A stretch of 59,855 nucleotides of DNA from JBDTME01 sp964583795 (GCA_964583795.1 CAZOWX010000009.1:1-59855), one strand, 5' to 3'; numbered from the stretch's first letter, positions 24,078 to 33,339 are shown. Notes: generated by a model from the letters alone, not told the origin. A program made the numbers and translations.

Positions 24078-24871
24078 TGCAGTTTTCGCACCGATGTTAA
24101 GGTGAATGTCATTAAGCGACGATGTGAGTTGAATCTTCCGTTACAAGTAATAAGAGTTAGCTGGGGTGTTGTTGTGTGCGAAAACACAGAAGTATCATTT
24201 GGTTTTACATTTTTATCATGGTCGAAACGGTAAATAAACTGAAAACCTTCTTGCGTGTCTAGCTCCAGTTCATCTCCAATTTTTAGACTTTGTGTGTCTC
24301 GTAATACTGAAGCGGTGTTATGTCCATACAGTACTGTGTTATCTGAATAGTTATTCGGCTTCGTTGTGTTGGTGGCGAACAGCACTTTGCTCTTTGAAAG
24401 AGTCCATTCATTATTTTCAAAATGACCATTAACGATGTCCAGATCCATTCGAAGTCTTCGTACCTTCATGTGCCGTGGAGTTCCAGAAATGAATTCCGGC
24501 TGACCTTCGGTCTTTTTTTCTTGGAACAAAAAATGCTGTGTACGTGCATAAGCGATGTGGCGATTGTGTATGGGACGGGATAACCAAGGCAGAGCTAACA
24601 ATGATGATACTGTTAAATAGAGTACGATAATTTGAATTCCAACAGCAGCTGAGAAAAAAGATTTCTTTTGTTTAATTTGTAACTTTCTCTGACGATTCTC
24701 GATTAGTTTGAAAAGAATGTGAAGCACTAACATGCACAAACACATAAAAAAACCAACCCTCGCTATGAGTTGAAGGGTTTCTACCAATGGGTTTACTCCT
24801 GTATATGGCAAAACAGCTATTCCGCCGGAAACTGTGGTAGCACCAATCACCTGTGTAGTTGATTCAGACAT
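24074..24871 (-). CDS. sortase with an N-terminal LPYTG sorting-signal-like segment
   Basis: It is a sortase-family transpeptidase: catalytic His in LYGHNT (about 184), Cys in TLITC (about 243) and Arg at 246 or 251-252. Two membrane helices (34-56 and 74-98) precede the enzyme domain. Unusually, residues 21-25 read LPYTG, followed by the first helix and a basic stretch (ENRQRKLQIKQKK), the layout of a cell-wall sorting signal normally found at the C-terminus of sortase substrates. It sits upstream of a GT2 gene and downstream of a dockerin protein gene. Confidence 0.87.
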   Translation of the reverse strand: MSESTTQVIGATTVSGGIAVLPYTGVNPLVETLQLIARVGFFMCLCMLVLHILFKLIENRQRKLQIKQKKSFFSAAVGIQIIVLYLTVSSLLALPWLSRPIHNRHIAYARTQHFLFQEKKTEGQPEFISGTPRHMKVRRLRMDLDIVNGHFENNEWTLSKSKVLFATNTTKPNNYSDNTVLYGHNTASVLRDTQSLKIGDELELDTQEGFQFIYRFDHDKNVKPNDTSVFSHTTTPQLTLITCNGRFNSHRRLMTFTLTSVRKLQ

Positions 24872-25090
24872 GATGTGATTTTACTTAAATAGATACTAAA
24901 CGAGCTATTTTATCATAGCTTATAGGTATTTAAACTGGGTTTTTTTGAAATGAGTCATTAGAAAACAAAAATGGTTGAGATGTGGATGACCCTTTTGGAA
25001 AGTGTTTAGACCAGAGAATTTGGTTGGCTCTAGGCAAGAATTGACAGTAGAATTTTACAGTTCAACAAATTCTGAGTTTATTTTTTCAGA

Positions 25091-26260
25091 CTACAAACAA
25101 TCGTGAAAAAAATTGGCCACTAAAATCGAGTAGTCTCTGAGATCAACTCTCCCGTTGCCATCAATGTCTGCTCGAGGATTGGGAAATGGTGTCTTTAAAA
25201 AATTTTGCACAAGTAGAGAGTAATCAGCAATCTCAACCCGTTTGTTTTGATCAATGTCTGCATTATGACAATCAGTCGGTGTTGGCTGAGGGGTCATAGT
25301 TACATGTGATATACCTGAGTAGGAAAGAATTTCGACATCTGAAAAATGTGAAACTTGAATTCCAGACGACGATGCAATCAAGTCCATGACTTTGTTGGCT
25401 TGCAACGCAGATAGGGCAGTCCCAAGATGAGTGTTATCTGCCAAAACGCCGTGATGTGGTTCATCGCCATTTGATACAAAGCTAATACTTTCTCCGCCAA
25501 TGTTGATATTCCCTTGAGCATCGACTCGACTAAAAATGTACGACAAAAGGTCTAGCCCTTCAACCAATGTGATGTGTGAGCGAGTACTGGCAGCAGCGCG
25601 GATTCCTTGATTGGCTTGGTTAACTGCGTTGGTGACTTTTTGACGTTTTACTGGATCAGGAAAGGCAGCCCGCCAGTACGGTAAGTTGCTCATATCTCCT
25701 GCTGTCGCCAAAATAATAGGAATATTCGGATCAGCTGCTTGGACTGTATCAAGAGCGGTCGTGATATTCACAATAAAGTTATTAATTTTATCAGTAAGTG
25801 CTTGACCACTAAGTGTTCCATTATAAATACTAGCGCCGTCCCCGTAATATGCGAAATCATTTGTTCCAATACACATATACACTTGGTTGATTCTTCCATT
25901 TGCAATTTGAGTTGCCAATCCAGTATGCTGTCCTTGGTTGATCATTGTCACTGTGGTTCCTGCGTAGCGGGCCCAGTTAAATTCATATCCCGTGCGACGA
26001 GGTTCGCTGTAATTTCCCCAGGTACCCAAATTAATCCCACGATAATTGTGCATCAACTCCACCCAATTGAGTGTAGTACTGGCCCATTGTGATCCACCTG
26101 CAACATTTTGGGTTCCTCGATATTCATCGGATGAGCTATCGCCGATGATACCCAAATTGAGGGAATTAGCTTGAGCGTGTACCTCAGAGTTTAAAAAAAT
26201 ATTCAAAATAAAGAAAGTTACAGCAAAAAAGATGATCGATACATTGCTTTTGAATTTCAT
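25091..26260 (-). CDS. secreted SGNH/GDSL hydrolase with C-terminal dockerin
   Basis: A signal peptide (cut near VHA/QAN, residue 29) is followed by an SGNH esterase domain: block I GIIGDSSSDEY (Ser at about 42), block III CIGTNDFAYY, and the Asp-His pair in ADNTHLG. After a Pro/Thr linker come two dockerin-type calcium loops (ADIDQNKRVEIADYSLLV and ADIDGNGRVDLRDYSILV). It is probably a carbohydrate esterase held on a cohesin-bearing partner, which is not in this window. Confidence 0.87.
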   Translation of the reverse strand: MKFKSNVSIIFFAVTFFILNIFLNSEVHAQANSLNLGIIGDSSSDEYRGTQNVAGGSQWASTTLNWVELMHNYRGINLGTWGNYSEPRRTGYEFNWARYAGTTVTMINQGQHTGLATQIANGRINQVYMCIGTNDFAYYGDGASIYNGTLSGQALTDKINNFIVNITTALDTVQAADPNIPIILATAGDMSNLPYWRAAFPDPVKRQKVTNAVNQANQGIRAAASTRSHITLVEGLDLLSYIFSRVDAQGNINIGGESISFVSNGDEPHHGVLADNTHLGTALSALQANKVMDLIASSSGIQVSHFSDVEILSYSGISHVTMTPQPTPTDCHNADIDQNKRVEIADYSLLVQNFLKTPFPNPRADIDGNGRVDLRDYSILVANFFHDCL

Positions 26261-26297
26261 GTTTTCCTAGAATGTGTTTCAATAATAAAGAAAGCTT

Positions 26298-28723
26298 TTA
26301 TTCAGATTTTCTGTTATGCAGTAGATACACTGATCCAGCCAAGATAGCCAGTCCAATTCCGCCAAATAAAGCCCATGCCGGCAAGTTGAGAATAAATCCT
26401 CGTGTATAGTATAGTACTTCAAGGATCAATACTCCACTCCCCCAGTGCTGAATAACTTTCTTTCTCAGCTGCATTCCTGCAACGACAAGGAAAAGCCCTT
26501 CGAGAATTAACACGAGACCTTTGAGCTGATCAGTCAGTGCTTCGATTCCCATGGGGATGGTACCGATTGCCAGTGCCAACACATAATACTGATCCTTTTG
26601 TGAATTTTGCGCTTTGAGTGATAACCACAACACATAGCCACTCCAACTCAGAGTGTAAAGTTGCAACTCCGTTATTTTGACAATGTTGTAAAGGTATACT
26701 TGAATTGAGGCCAAAATAACTGCGACTCCCCAGTGCAACAATGTGCGCTTTTTAGTATGAATATATTCCGCGATGAGTAGTCCCCCAGCAAGTAGCCCTG
26801 ATGCTGAGAATATGCCACTATTTTTTATGAGATCTACTGTACTGATCATTGATAGTACAGGCCCAGCAACACCAACCATAACCAGTTGTTTTCTTTGTTT
26901 AACAAAGTTCAGCAAAGAACTTCCATACACGATTACTCCAAAAGTTGCTAATAGCATTGCTGTCAGTTCAGCTGAGAGATGATGAAAAGTACTGTATCGC
27001 CAAATAATAAAGTATATGCTTGCAAAAGGCAGTGCGATAGCAGTATCCAGTCTTTCAACAAAAATGAGAACCAATGTCGTGATACTGATTGTGAGTAGTG
27101 ACAAAATTGTGGTTGGCTCATTTGAAAAACTGGCGATTGCCCAAGCTAAGATGATCGAAATAGAGTATCCAAGCAAGTGCATTTGTCGGCCTTCTTTGGT
27201 CGCTAGAGTTATTTTTCTGATTGCAATAAAGCCAAATACTGTCCCTAAATAGAGCAACGATTGAAAGTTATCTGGTTTAAAAAGTGGAAACAGCTGTGTG
27301 AGTGTGTATGGAAGAGAAAAAAGAATGATGCCAAATACAACAAATAATGTCTGTTCTTTAATTTTAGAAAACAAAAAGGGTACAAGAGCTAATCCCAGGA
27401 TTGCCAATAAAAGACTCCAGAGGTGAAATTGATAGCCAAGGTAGAGTGCGATCAAGATAAGTAATCCACTATAATGAGCGAAGACCTTCTGTCCACTTTC
27501 CCACTTTTTCCAAGCACACACTTCACTCAGTTGTGTATAGGCTGCAGCGATTGCCACCATTGTTGCGCTTATCGTGATGGTGAGTAATGATGGTTCGAAC
27601 TGTCGCCACAAGAACAAAATACTCGTTGGAAATGTGATCCCAGCCAGACCAGCAAATACCGTGCGATGATGTTCTTTTTGGGCGAGGTAGGCATGAACTG
27701 CGTAAAATATTGTTGCCAAACCCATGGTGACCGAGGCTTGAAAAAATGATTCGTTCAGGAGCGTTTTGACTTCGGGAACGGCTACTTGAAGAAGTGCACC
27801 ATTCACAGCTTCGATGGTGGACAACAAGATTGATACTGGTAGCAAGAGTTGTGAGATACGATAGATCGGGGTTTGAGGAGTAANNNNNNNNNNAACCGGT
27901 GAGTCAATTTTTGAAACGCGACGCTCAAGAGCGCAAAAAGAGTAAACCCCCAGTAATAATAGTATACCGCCACGTTGAAGAGACTCATGGTTGATTGAAA
28001 CAGTGACAGTGCCGTGAAGACAGTGAGGTATTCCAACAGTGAGTGTTTGATAATTTTCCATGCCAAAAAGTATGAGCTAACACAACCGATCGAGACAATA
28101 AACCATAGCACCCGCCAAGCAGTCGCTGGTAACCAAAAGTTATATGCCACGACTCCGACGAGCGGGAAAGCGAGCAATCCAATAGTGGTGAAAACTAACG
28201 CTGCCGGACGTATTTTTTCAGAGCGTTGGTACATCAGAAGTCCAGCCAAATAAAAACTACCCGCGAATAACAGCATCAAAATTGTTTTTGTTAATCCGGA
28301 AAGTGAAGCATAGGAGTAATTGGCAAAGATCCCGCTAGCGACAATGACTAAAAATGCGCCGAGATAGAGCAAAATATTGATATTGTCGATTGAATGAAAT
28401 GGTGATGTATGTGACGCTGATGCTTGGAACTGTTTTTCTGTCTGTATCTGATTGTGAACTTGTGAGGGGTGGTTGGTTGGAAGTGTTGGTGGCTGTGTTA
28501 ATGGTATGAAAGAGTGAATACTGTGGGCACCTAGATACTGGGCAACTTTTTCAAAGGAGTGTTTTTCTTGCTGATCAGTCGTGATTTGACTGTGGTTGAG
28601 CAGCTCTGTAATGATTTGCTCTCGAATTTTTGCTCTCTGTTTCTTTTTGCTCAACAATTGAACAATCCCGTAGATATAAAATACGGGCACACTCATGAAA
28701 AAAAAGAGAAAGAGTAATTCCAT
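26298..28723 (-). CDS. large polytopic membrane protein, broken by a scaffold gap
   Basis: Two open frames, N-terminal from 28723 and C-terminal ending at 26298, meet at ten N (27884-27893). They are one gene: both are dense arrays of hydrophobic helices and the frame change equals an unknown gap length. The product is about 805 aa. A cytoplasmic start with a helix and a Pro-rich linker (residues 1-110) precedes some 20 helices. It resembles DUF2157/DUF2339-type membrane proteins of unknown function; I cannot be more precise. Confidence 0.75.
27884..27893. other. assembly gap (10 N)
   Basis: Ten N inside a membrane protein gene. The flanking frames are off by one base, so the true gap is not 10 bases and may be larger. 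Confidence 0.99.
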
Positions 28724-28824
28724 TCACTCTATCATAAAGGGAGGGGAAACTTTTCACAATGAGTATGAAATTCTTTTTGGGAGAACATCTTTATGCCAAC
28801 AGAAGCGAGCTGCTTTGAATCTAT

Positions 28825-28907
28825 TGAAGTGCTCGCACTGAGCAAGTAAAACGAGTTGAAGTGTTCACACTGAGCCTGTCGATGTGTTCACACTGAGCTT
28901 GTCGAAG
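28825..28907. repeat. tandem REP-like repeats (GTGTTCACACTGAGC type)
   Basis: Three to four degenerate tandem units of the form GTGTTCACACTGAGC(C/T)TGTCGA(A/T) abut the 3' end of tRNA-Val. Each unit contains the half-palindromic CACTGAGCTTGTCGAAGTG type sequence. A related fragment occurs at about 42312-42333. Confidence 0.7.
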
Positions 28908-28981
28908 TGGCCGCTGAGGGGATCGAACCCCCGACCTTTCGGATGTAAACCGAACGCTCTAACCAGCTGAGCTAAGCGGCC
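28908..28981 (-). tRNA. tRNA-Val(TAC)
   Basis: It is a 74-nt cloverleaf with acceptor GGCCGCT/AGCGGCC, D arm GCTCAGCTGGTTAGAGC, anticodon loop TTTACAT and T loop TTCGATC. CCA is not encoded; REP-like repeats begin at its 3' end. Confidence 0.97.
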
Positions 28982-28983
28982 CT

Positions 28984-29108
28984 GCTAGGTTTCAGGTGTT
29001 GGGTTTCAGGTTTCAGGGAGTGTGCGTTACAACTCTCCTGACACCTGCTTTGCCCCTCGTAACTTCGAGTGAAGTGGGGACGCTCCGAAACCTGATACCT
29101 CACTAACG
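28984..29108. repeat. degenerate GGTTTCAGG repeats between tRNA genes
   Basis: Short units such as GGTTTCAGGTGTTGGGTTTCAGG and their reverse complements fill the gap between tRNA-Val and tRNA-Leu. Similar units flank tRNA-Leu(TAG) (10540-10575), tRNA-Phe (29411-29440) and the stretch near 42172-42205. Confidence 0.6.
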
Positions 29109-29189
29109 TGCCCAGGAGAGGACTTGAACCTCCACGGATTGCTCCATACGCACCTCAAGCGTACGTGTATACCATTTCACCACCTGGGC
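29109..29189 (-). tRNA. tRNA-Leu(GAG)
   Basis: It is an 81-nt class II cloverleaf with acceptor GCCCAGG/CCTGGGC, anticodon loop TTGAGGT, variable arm and T loop TTCAAGT. CCA is not encoded. Confidence 0.96.
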
Positions 29190-29328
29190 TTTTGATTCTG
29201 ACTTGAAGCGCTGTATCAAGTTGGATAACAACACTATCTGGTCAGAAAAAGTATTATATCAATTCTTTTTCCTCTCGTCATCGGCTAACTCCTCTGTTAA
29301 AATAACTTTTTGCTAGAGTAAATATATT

Positions 29329-29401
29329 GCCAAGCTAGCCAAGGTGGTCACGGCGCGAGTCTGAAAAACTTGAGATTGAGGTTCGACTCCTCAGCTTGGC
29401 A
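29329..29401 (+). tRNA. tRNA-Phe(GAA)
   Basis: It is a 73-nt cloverleaf with acceptor GCCAAGC/GCTTGGC, anticodon loop CTGAAAA and T loop TTCGACT. The D arm (AGCCAAGGTGGTCACGGC) is slightly unusual. A run of T follows the 3' end almost at once and may end transcription. Confidence 0.92.
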
Positions 29402-29499
29402 CTTTTTTTTTAGGTTCTAGGTGCTGGGTTCTAGGTTTTAGTTAACTTTATTTCGAGTTTTTCTTTTTCAAAGCGTGTTTAGTACGAACAGTAACGTTT

Positions 29500-29564
29500 G
29501 TCATCCTTGACCCGATGAATGAACCTGACCAACGGTCAAGTGAAGCCATCGAGATCGAGGATCT
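29500..29564 (+). repeat. dispersed GTCATCCTTGACCCG repeat
   Basis: It starts GTCATCCTTGACCCG and ends GATCGAGGATCT, with inverted ends like the other family members; the centre differs. Confidence 0.6.
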
Positions 29565-29655
29565 GACTTTTCCAATTTTTCGAAATTAAAACAGTAGTCG
29601 TTCTAAGATCCATTTCAGGATTTGTTGCAGCTCTCCCTTTATTGACTGAGACATT

Positions 29656-29704
29656 CCCAACAACCCAACAACCCAACCACCCAACAACCCAACCACCCAA
29701 CAAC
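29656..29704. repeat. simple-sequence array CCCAACAA/CCCAACCA
   Basis: About seven head-to-tail 7-8-nt units of CCCAAC plus AA or CA. No gene spans it. Confidence 0.85.
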
Positions 29705-29815
29705 TCTTTTTGGTTGTCTCTTGATGAAAAGTTTGAAAACTGTTGCACTCTCTTGCAATCTTTTGGTGCAAAACAATCATCTACTCCCTAAATCCTATAC
29801 CCTAACTCCTAATTT

Positions 29816-29971
29816 TTACTTTCCCATCACCTGCCGAATCATCTGTGCAATAAATCCAAAGACAAACTTAACTCCTTCCAGACCATAAATCACCACTTTT
29901 TCTAACACATTTTGTCCAGTTTGAGACATTTTAGATTGCAAGTCTCGTTGTTGATCGTAACTGAGTGCCAT
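29816..29971 (-). CDS. small amphipathic protein (51 aa)
   Basis: The 51-residue product starts MALSYDQQRDLQSKMSQTG and has a hydrophobic helix (VVIYGLEGVKFVFGFIAQMI, about residues 26-45) followed by RQVMGK. GAGG lies 7 nt before the ATG, and a TATTATACT promoter-like stretch lies some 40 bp upstream. It is probably membrane associated. The family is unknown and the gene is small enough to be overlooked. Confidence 0.6.
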   Translation of the reverse strand: MALSYDQQRDLQSKMSQTGQNVLEKVVIYGLEGVKFVFGFIAQMIRQVMGK

Positions 29972-30066
29972 ATTTCCCTCTTCGTATTGGTGATTTCACA
30001 CTACTTTAGTATAATACCAAATGTTTCACTTCTCTACTTGAGAAAGTAATTGAAAACAAACAGGCT

Positions 30067-30144
30067 GTCATCCTCGACCCGACAGAGAAATCCTGGCCCA
30101 CCCTGGGCGGACCAAGAGAGATCAGTCGAGCATTAGAGATCCAT
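30067..30144 (+). repeat. dispersed repeat, long copy
   Basis: It begins GTCATCCTCGACCCGAC and ends CGAGCATTAGAGATCCAT. It shares both ends and the GAGAAATCCTGGC block with 1362-1431. Confidence 0.8.
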
Positions 30145-30252
30145 ACTATTACTTTTTTAAAATCGATAACGATGAAGAAAAGGGACAAGTAGTCCAAGTA
30201 AGGGCAAAATAAGTAGCCTGTGTTTGTTTTAAAAAGTAAAAAGTGTCAAAAT

Positions 30253-30272
30253 TGCGGTGGTAGCTCAGTTGG
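30253..30272 (+). repeat. partial copy of the tRNA-Gly(GCC) 5' end
   Basis: TGCGGTGGTAGCTCAGTTGG repeats exactly the base before tRNA-Gly plus its first 19 bases (30373-30392). The copies are 120 bp apart and diverge at once beyond the D loop. Confidence 0.75.
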
Positions 30273-30373
30273 TTTACCCGACAAAATTACCAGGCTGATA
30301 AGCTTAGGAATTTAGGCGAATAACTGAAATATAACCGAAGTTAGTTAACAAGTAGTGATATAAAGATCGTAGT

Positions 30374-30447
30374 GCGGTGGTAGCTCAGTTGGCTAGAGCG
30401 TCTCCTTGCCAAGGAGAAGGTCGCGGGTTCGAATCCCGTCCGCCGCT
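30374..30447 (+). tRNA. tRNA-Gly(GCC)
   Basis: It is a 74-nt cloverleaf with acceptor GCGGTGG/CCGCCGC, D arm GCTCAGTTGGCTAGAGC, anticodon loop TTGCCAA and T loop TTCGAAT. CCA is encoded (30448-30450), unlike most tRNAs here. Confidence 0.97.
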
Positions 30448-30491
30448 CCAAGAAAGTGTCTAGTCTCTTTATTGTCATAAGAGAATAGATG

Positions 30492-30836
30492 TTATTTCCT
30501 CTCATACGCCATTCCAAACTCTTCCAGTGCATCGACAACAGGTTTAAAGCGTTTCCCTGCTTTGGTTAGAGAGTACTCCACTTTTGTTGGTACAACCGGA
30601 TAGACTTTTCGTTTGAGGAGCTTATCAGCTTGTAGTTCTTTGAGTGATCGAATCAGCATTCTGTCGGTGATAGGCTCAACTTCAGACACTTTTTTTCGCA
30701 GTTCTCCATAGCGGATAACGGGTGAGTCATAGAGCAAGATCCACAGAATGATGCCTTTCCATTTCCCAAGCATGGTGTGCAGCGTCAGTTGAAGTGGACA
30801 AACAAAGGATTTATTTCCCATCGCGTATCTTTTCAT
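30492..30836 (-). CDS. HxlR-family transcription regulator
   Basis: It is a winged-helix regulator of about 114 aa. The HxlR pattern is clear: CPLQLTLHTMLGKWKGIILWIL, RYGELRKKVSEVEPITDRMLIRSLKELQADKLLKRKVY and VEYSLTKAGKRF. The Cys at about residue 12 (VCPL) is at the redox-sensing position used by some members. It is divergent from the glyoxalase-like gene 76 bp away and probably controls it. Confidence 0.9.
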   Translation of the reverse strand: MKRYAMGNKSFVCPLQLTLHTMLGKWKGIILWILLYDSPVIRYGELRKKVSEVEPITDRMLIRSLKELQADKLLKRKVYPVVPTKVEYSLTKAGKRFKPVVDALEEFGMAYERK

Positions 30837-30912
30837 ACTTTCATTTTAGCATGTAACATACAAAAATGTGAATACTTGCAAAACTTGAAATAATATAGAA
30901 CAATCCAACCAT

Positions 30913-31299
30913 ATGAAAAACACCCACTCTTCTCCCCCATTTATCACTACAGTGGAGATCAATGCTACAGATCTTGATAGAGCAGCAAATTTTTATAGTA
31001 AGCTGCTAGGGAAAAACGTTCCGATTACAACTATCGGTGGTGAAAAAGGAGCTTTAATTACAGACGAAGGAGCCGCTGTGGCAGGTGTGATTCGAGCAGT
31101 CCCGGAGTATGCCCGACCGAGTGACCAAGGAAATAATGTCTATTTTCGGGTTGAAAATATTAAAGAGCTACTGAGTAAAGTTGAGAGTTTTGGTGGCAAA
31201 ATTATCGTGCCACTGATGGAGGCAGGAGACTTTGGTCAGTTTGCCTGGATTTTGGATAGCGAAGGAAATCGTGTTGGACTCAACCAGCCAGTGCAATGA
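30913..31299 (+). CDS. VOC (glyoxalase/dioxygenase fold) protein
   Basis: It is a single-unit VOC protein of 128 aa: TTVEINATDLDRAANFYSKLLG opens the first beta-alpha-beta-beta-beta module and GDFGQFAWILDSEGNRVGLNQP closes the second. Likely metal ligands are Glu and His/Gln positions on these strands, not certain by eye. Its TGA overlaps the ATG of the following AlkC-like gene, so the two form an operon facing the HxlR gene. Confidence 0.85.
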   Translation: MKNTHSSPPFITTVEINATDLDRAANFYSKLLGKNVPITTIGGEKGALITDEGAAVAGVIRAVPEYARPSDQGNNVYFRVENIKELLSKVESFGGKIIVPLMEAGDFGQFAWILDSEGNRVGLNQPVQ

Positions 31300-32435
31300 T
31301 CATGTCATCTGTATCTGTCAAAATACCACTAAAAGATCAATTATTTCACAAACAAAAAGTTATCAAAATTGCTCATGAGATAGCTGCGGTGGATTGTACG
31401 TTTGATCAACAGCATTTTGTAGCGGAAGTAGTGGATAGATTTCCACAATTGGAACTCAAAGAACGCATTACTTGGATTACGATATGTTTAGAAAAATATC
31501 TGCCAAAAGAGTACCGTCGCGCTGTAAATATTTTAATTCAATCATTGCCTGCTCCCAATGATCCGACACTTTCCGATAATGATTTTGGGGATTTTATTTA
31601 TGCCCCATATGCAGAATTTATAGCAAAGCATGGGTGCTTAACCCCAGATTTACATTTTTCATTGCAGGCATTGAAAGAAATTACCATGCGGTTTTCAGCC
31701 GAGGATGCAATCCGTTATTTTATTAATGCGTTTCCCAGAGAAACTTTGTCAGAGTTGCTTGTATGGAGTAAAGATAGTAACTATCATGTGAGACGATTGT
31801 GCAGTGAGGGCACACGTCCCAAACTTCCATGGGCTCAGAAGATACATATTGATATTTCTGAACCTATAGCAATCCTTGATAATCTTTATGCTGATCACAC
31901 TCGATTTGTGACTCGTTCTGTTGCGAATCACATCAACGATATTTCCAAAATCGATTCACAACTTTCAATTAATACACTCAAAAGATGGCGTGATTCAAAA
32001 AAGCAAACTCAACAGGAAATGGATTATATTACTCGGCATGCTCTTCGGACACTGATTAAGCGAGGCGACCAAGCAGCGTTTTCGCTATTGGGAATTTCAA
32101 CAGCGTCATGTGAGCTCCTACAATTTTTAGTCCCTCAAAAAGTGAAAATGAATTCTGAGTTGGTGTTCCATATTACAGTTCTTGCTCAAGAGCGCATGGA
32201 CGCAATAATTGATTATGTGATCTCATTCCAAAGCAAAAGAGGTACCATGAGTAATAAAAAAGTGTTCAAACTGAAAAAAATAACGCTCTATCCTGATGAA
32301 CAGGTAACACTTACTAAACGGCATATGATGAAGCAACACATGACTACGCGCACACTTTACCATGGTAAGCAGACAATTGAGATACAAATTAACGGAGTTC
32401 TTTGTGGCAAGAAAGAATTTGAGTTGGTTGTATAG
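31296..32435 (+). CDS. AlkC-like HEAT-repeat DNA alkylation repair protein
   Basis: It is an alpha-helical repeat protein with the AlkC/AlkD-type sequence HVRRLCSEGTRPKLPWA and FVTRSVANHINDISK, regions that contact damaged DNA in the family. Members excise alkylated bases such as 3-methyladenine. The last 90 residues (VTLTKRHMMKQHMTTRTLYHGKQ) look like the extra beta-rich domain of AlkC. It overlaps the VOC gene by 4 bp. Confidence 0.8.
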   Translation: MIMSSVSVKIPLKDQLFHKQKVIKIAHEIAAVDCTFDQQHFVAEVVDRFPQLELKERITWITICLEKYLPKEYRRAVNILIQSLPAPNDPTLSDNDFGDFIYAPYAEFIAKHGCLTPDLHFSLQALKEITMRFSAEDAIRYFINAFPRETLSELLVWSKDSNYHVRRLCSEGTRPKLPWAQKIHIDISEPIAILDNLYADHTRFVTRSVANHINDISKIDSQLSINTLKRWRDSKKQTQQEMDYITRHALRTLIKRGDQAAFSLLGISTASCELLQFLVPQKVKMNSELVFHITVLAQERMDAIIDYVISFQSKRGTMSNKKVFKLKKITLYPDEQVTLTKRHMMKQHMTTRTLYHGKQTIEIQINGVLCGKKEFELVV

Positions 32436-32545
32436 AATCAATTTTTTTCATCATTCATTTTTGAGAGACTTCCGACATGCTACCATTCAAATTTTGAAAG
32501 TATGTACGCGCATTTTTCTGACAGTATCAAACGGATTTCGAAAAT

Positions 32546-33253
32546 CTATTTCAGCTGTAGTAGCTCGTTGATAGTGACAAAGCGATACCCTTTTTGGTGC
32601 AGTTGATCGATGATCTGAGGCAGTGCTTTTCGATCAGCTTGGCAGGTGGTTTCGCAAAATGGGTGTAGCAAGATGATTGATCCAGGTTGTGTGTGTTCGA
32701 GTGTGTATTGGACGATTGCTTCACTGTCCCCTGCTACGTATGTATCTGGTTCGACGTCCCACATGATGGTTTTCATTTGATGTTGTTGCAGATACAACGG
32801 TAATAAAAATAATTTTTTCCCGTTGGGCGGCCGGAAAACAATCTCATCGGTATATCCAGCTTCTTTAATCAATTGATTGGTCGTTTGAATTTCTTGATCG
32901 ATAAATGACCAAGATTTGAACAAAAATCGTTGGTGTGAGTAGGAGTGGTTGCCAAGTTGATTATGATGTTCAACGATGTACTTTGTTTCCTGGGGGAATT
33001 GTTTGATATTTTGACCGATGACAAAGAAAGTAGCCGGTATGGATTTTTCAGCGAGAATGTCCACAACTTGGTTAGAAAACGCTGATGGAGCGTCATCAAA
33101 GGTGAGGGCAATAATCTTGTCATTGGTATCGACTCTACTGACTAGTGTGCCAAAAAATTGAAAGGTTCTTGATTTACTCATTACGAATAATCCGTACGCG
33201 ATGAGTGGGATCATCAATAACAGAGTAAGCAGTGCCATTATTTTTTTGGGCAT
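32546..33253 (-). CDS. polysaccharide deacetylase (NodB domain), membrane anchored
   Basis: One N-terminal helix is followed by a NodB domain: IALTFDDAPS (Asp pair), GNHSYSHQRF (HxxxH metal ligands), FRPPNGKK and SIILLHPF. It likely removes acetyl groups from peptidoglycan or a surface glycan. The frame is open to 33340, but that would overlap the divergent gene start; ATG 33253 (MPKKIMALL) begins directly with the membrane helix. Confidence 0.87.
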   Translation of the reverse strand: MPKKIMALLTLLLMIPLIAYGLFVMSKSRTFQFFGTLVSRVDTNDKIIALTFDDAPSAFSNQVVDILAEKSIPATFFVIGQNIKQFPQETKYIVEHHNQLGNHSYSHQRFLFKSWSFIDQEIQTTNQLIKEAGYTDEIVFRPPNGKKLFLLPLYLQQHQMKTIMWDVEPDTYVAGDSEAIVQYTLEHTQPGSIILLHPFCETTCQADRKALPQIIDQLHQKGYRFVTINELLQLK

Positions 33254-33339
33254 ACTGTTTTTATTGTAGCGTTTTTTGGTAGAAATACTGCGGTATACTA
33301 TATATAAGCAGTACTGATTTCTTTTTTGAGAGGAATACA

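Larger units (their letters stand above)
29402..29815. other. 414-bp repeat-rich non-coding stretch
   Basis: It holds a T-tract, degenerate AGGTTCTAGG units, a diverged dispersed repeat (29500-29564) and a microsatellite-like CCCAACAA/CCCAACCA array (29656-29704). Frames of 60-70 codons on minus are translations of the array and are not genes. Confidence 0.65.

Noticed and set aside
29536..29780. Minus-strand frames with Gly/Trp/Val repeats
   Set aside because: Translation of the CCCAACAA simple repeat.
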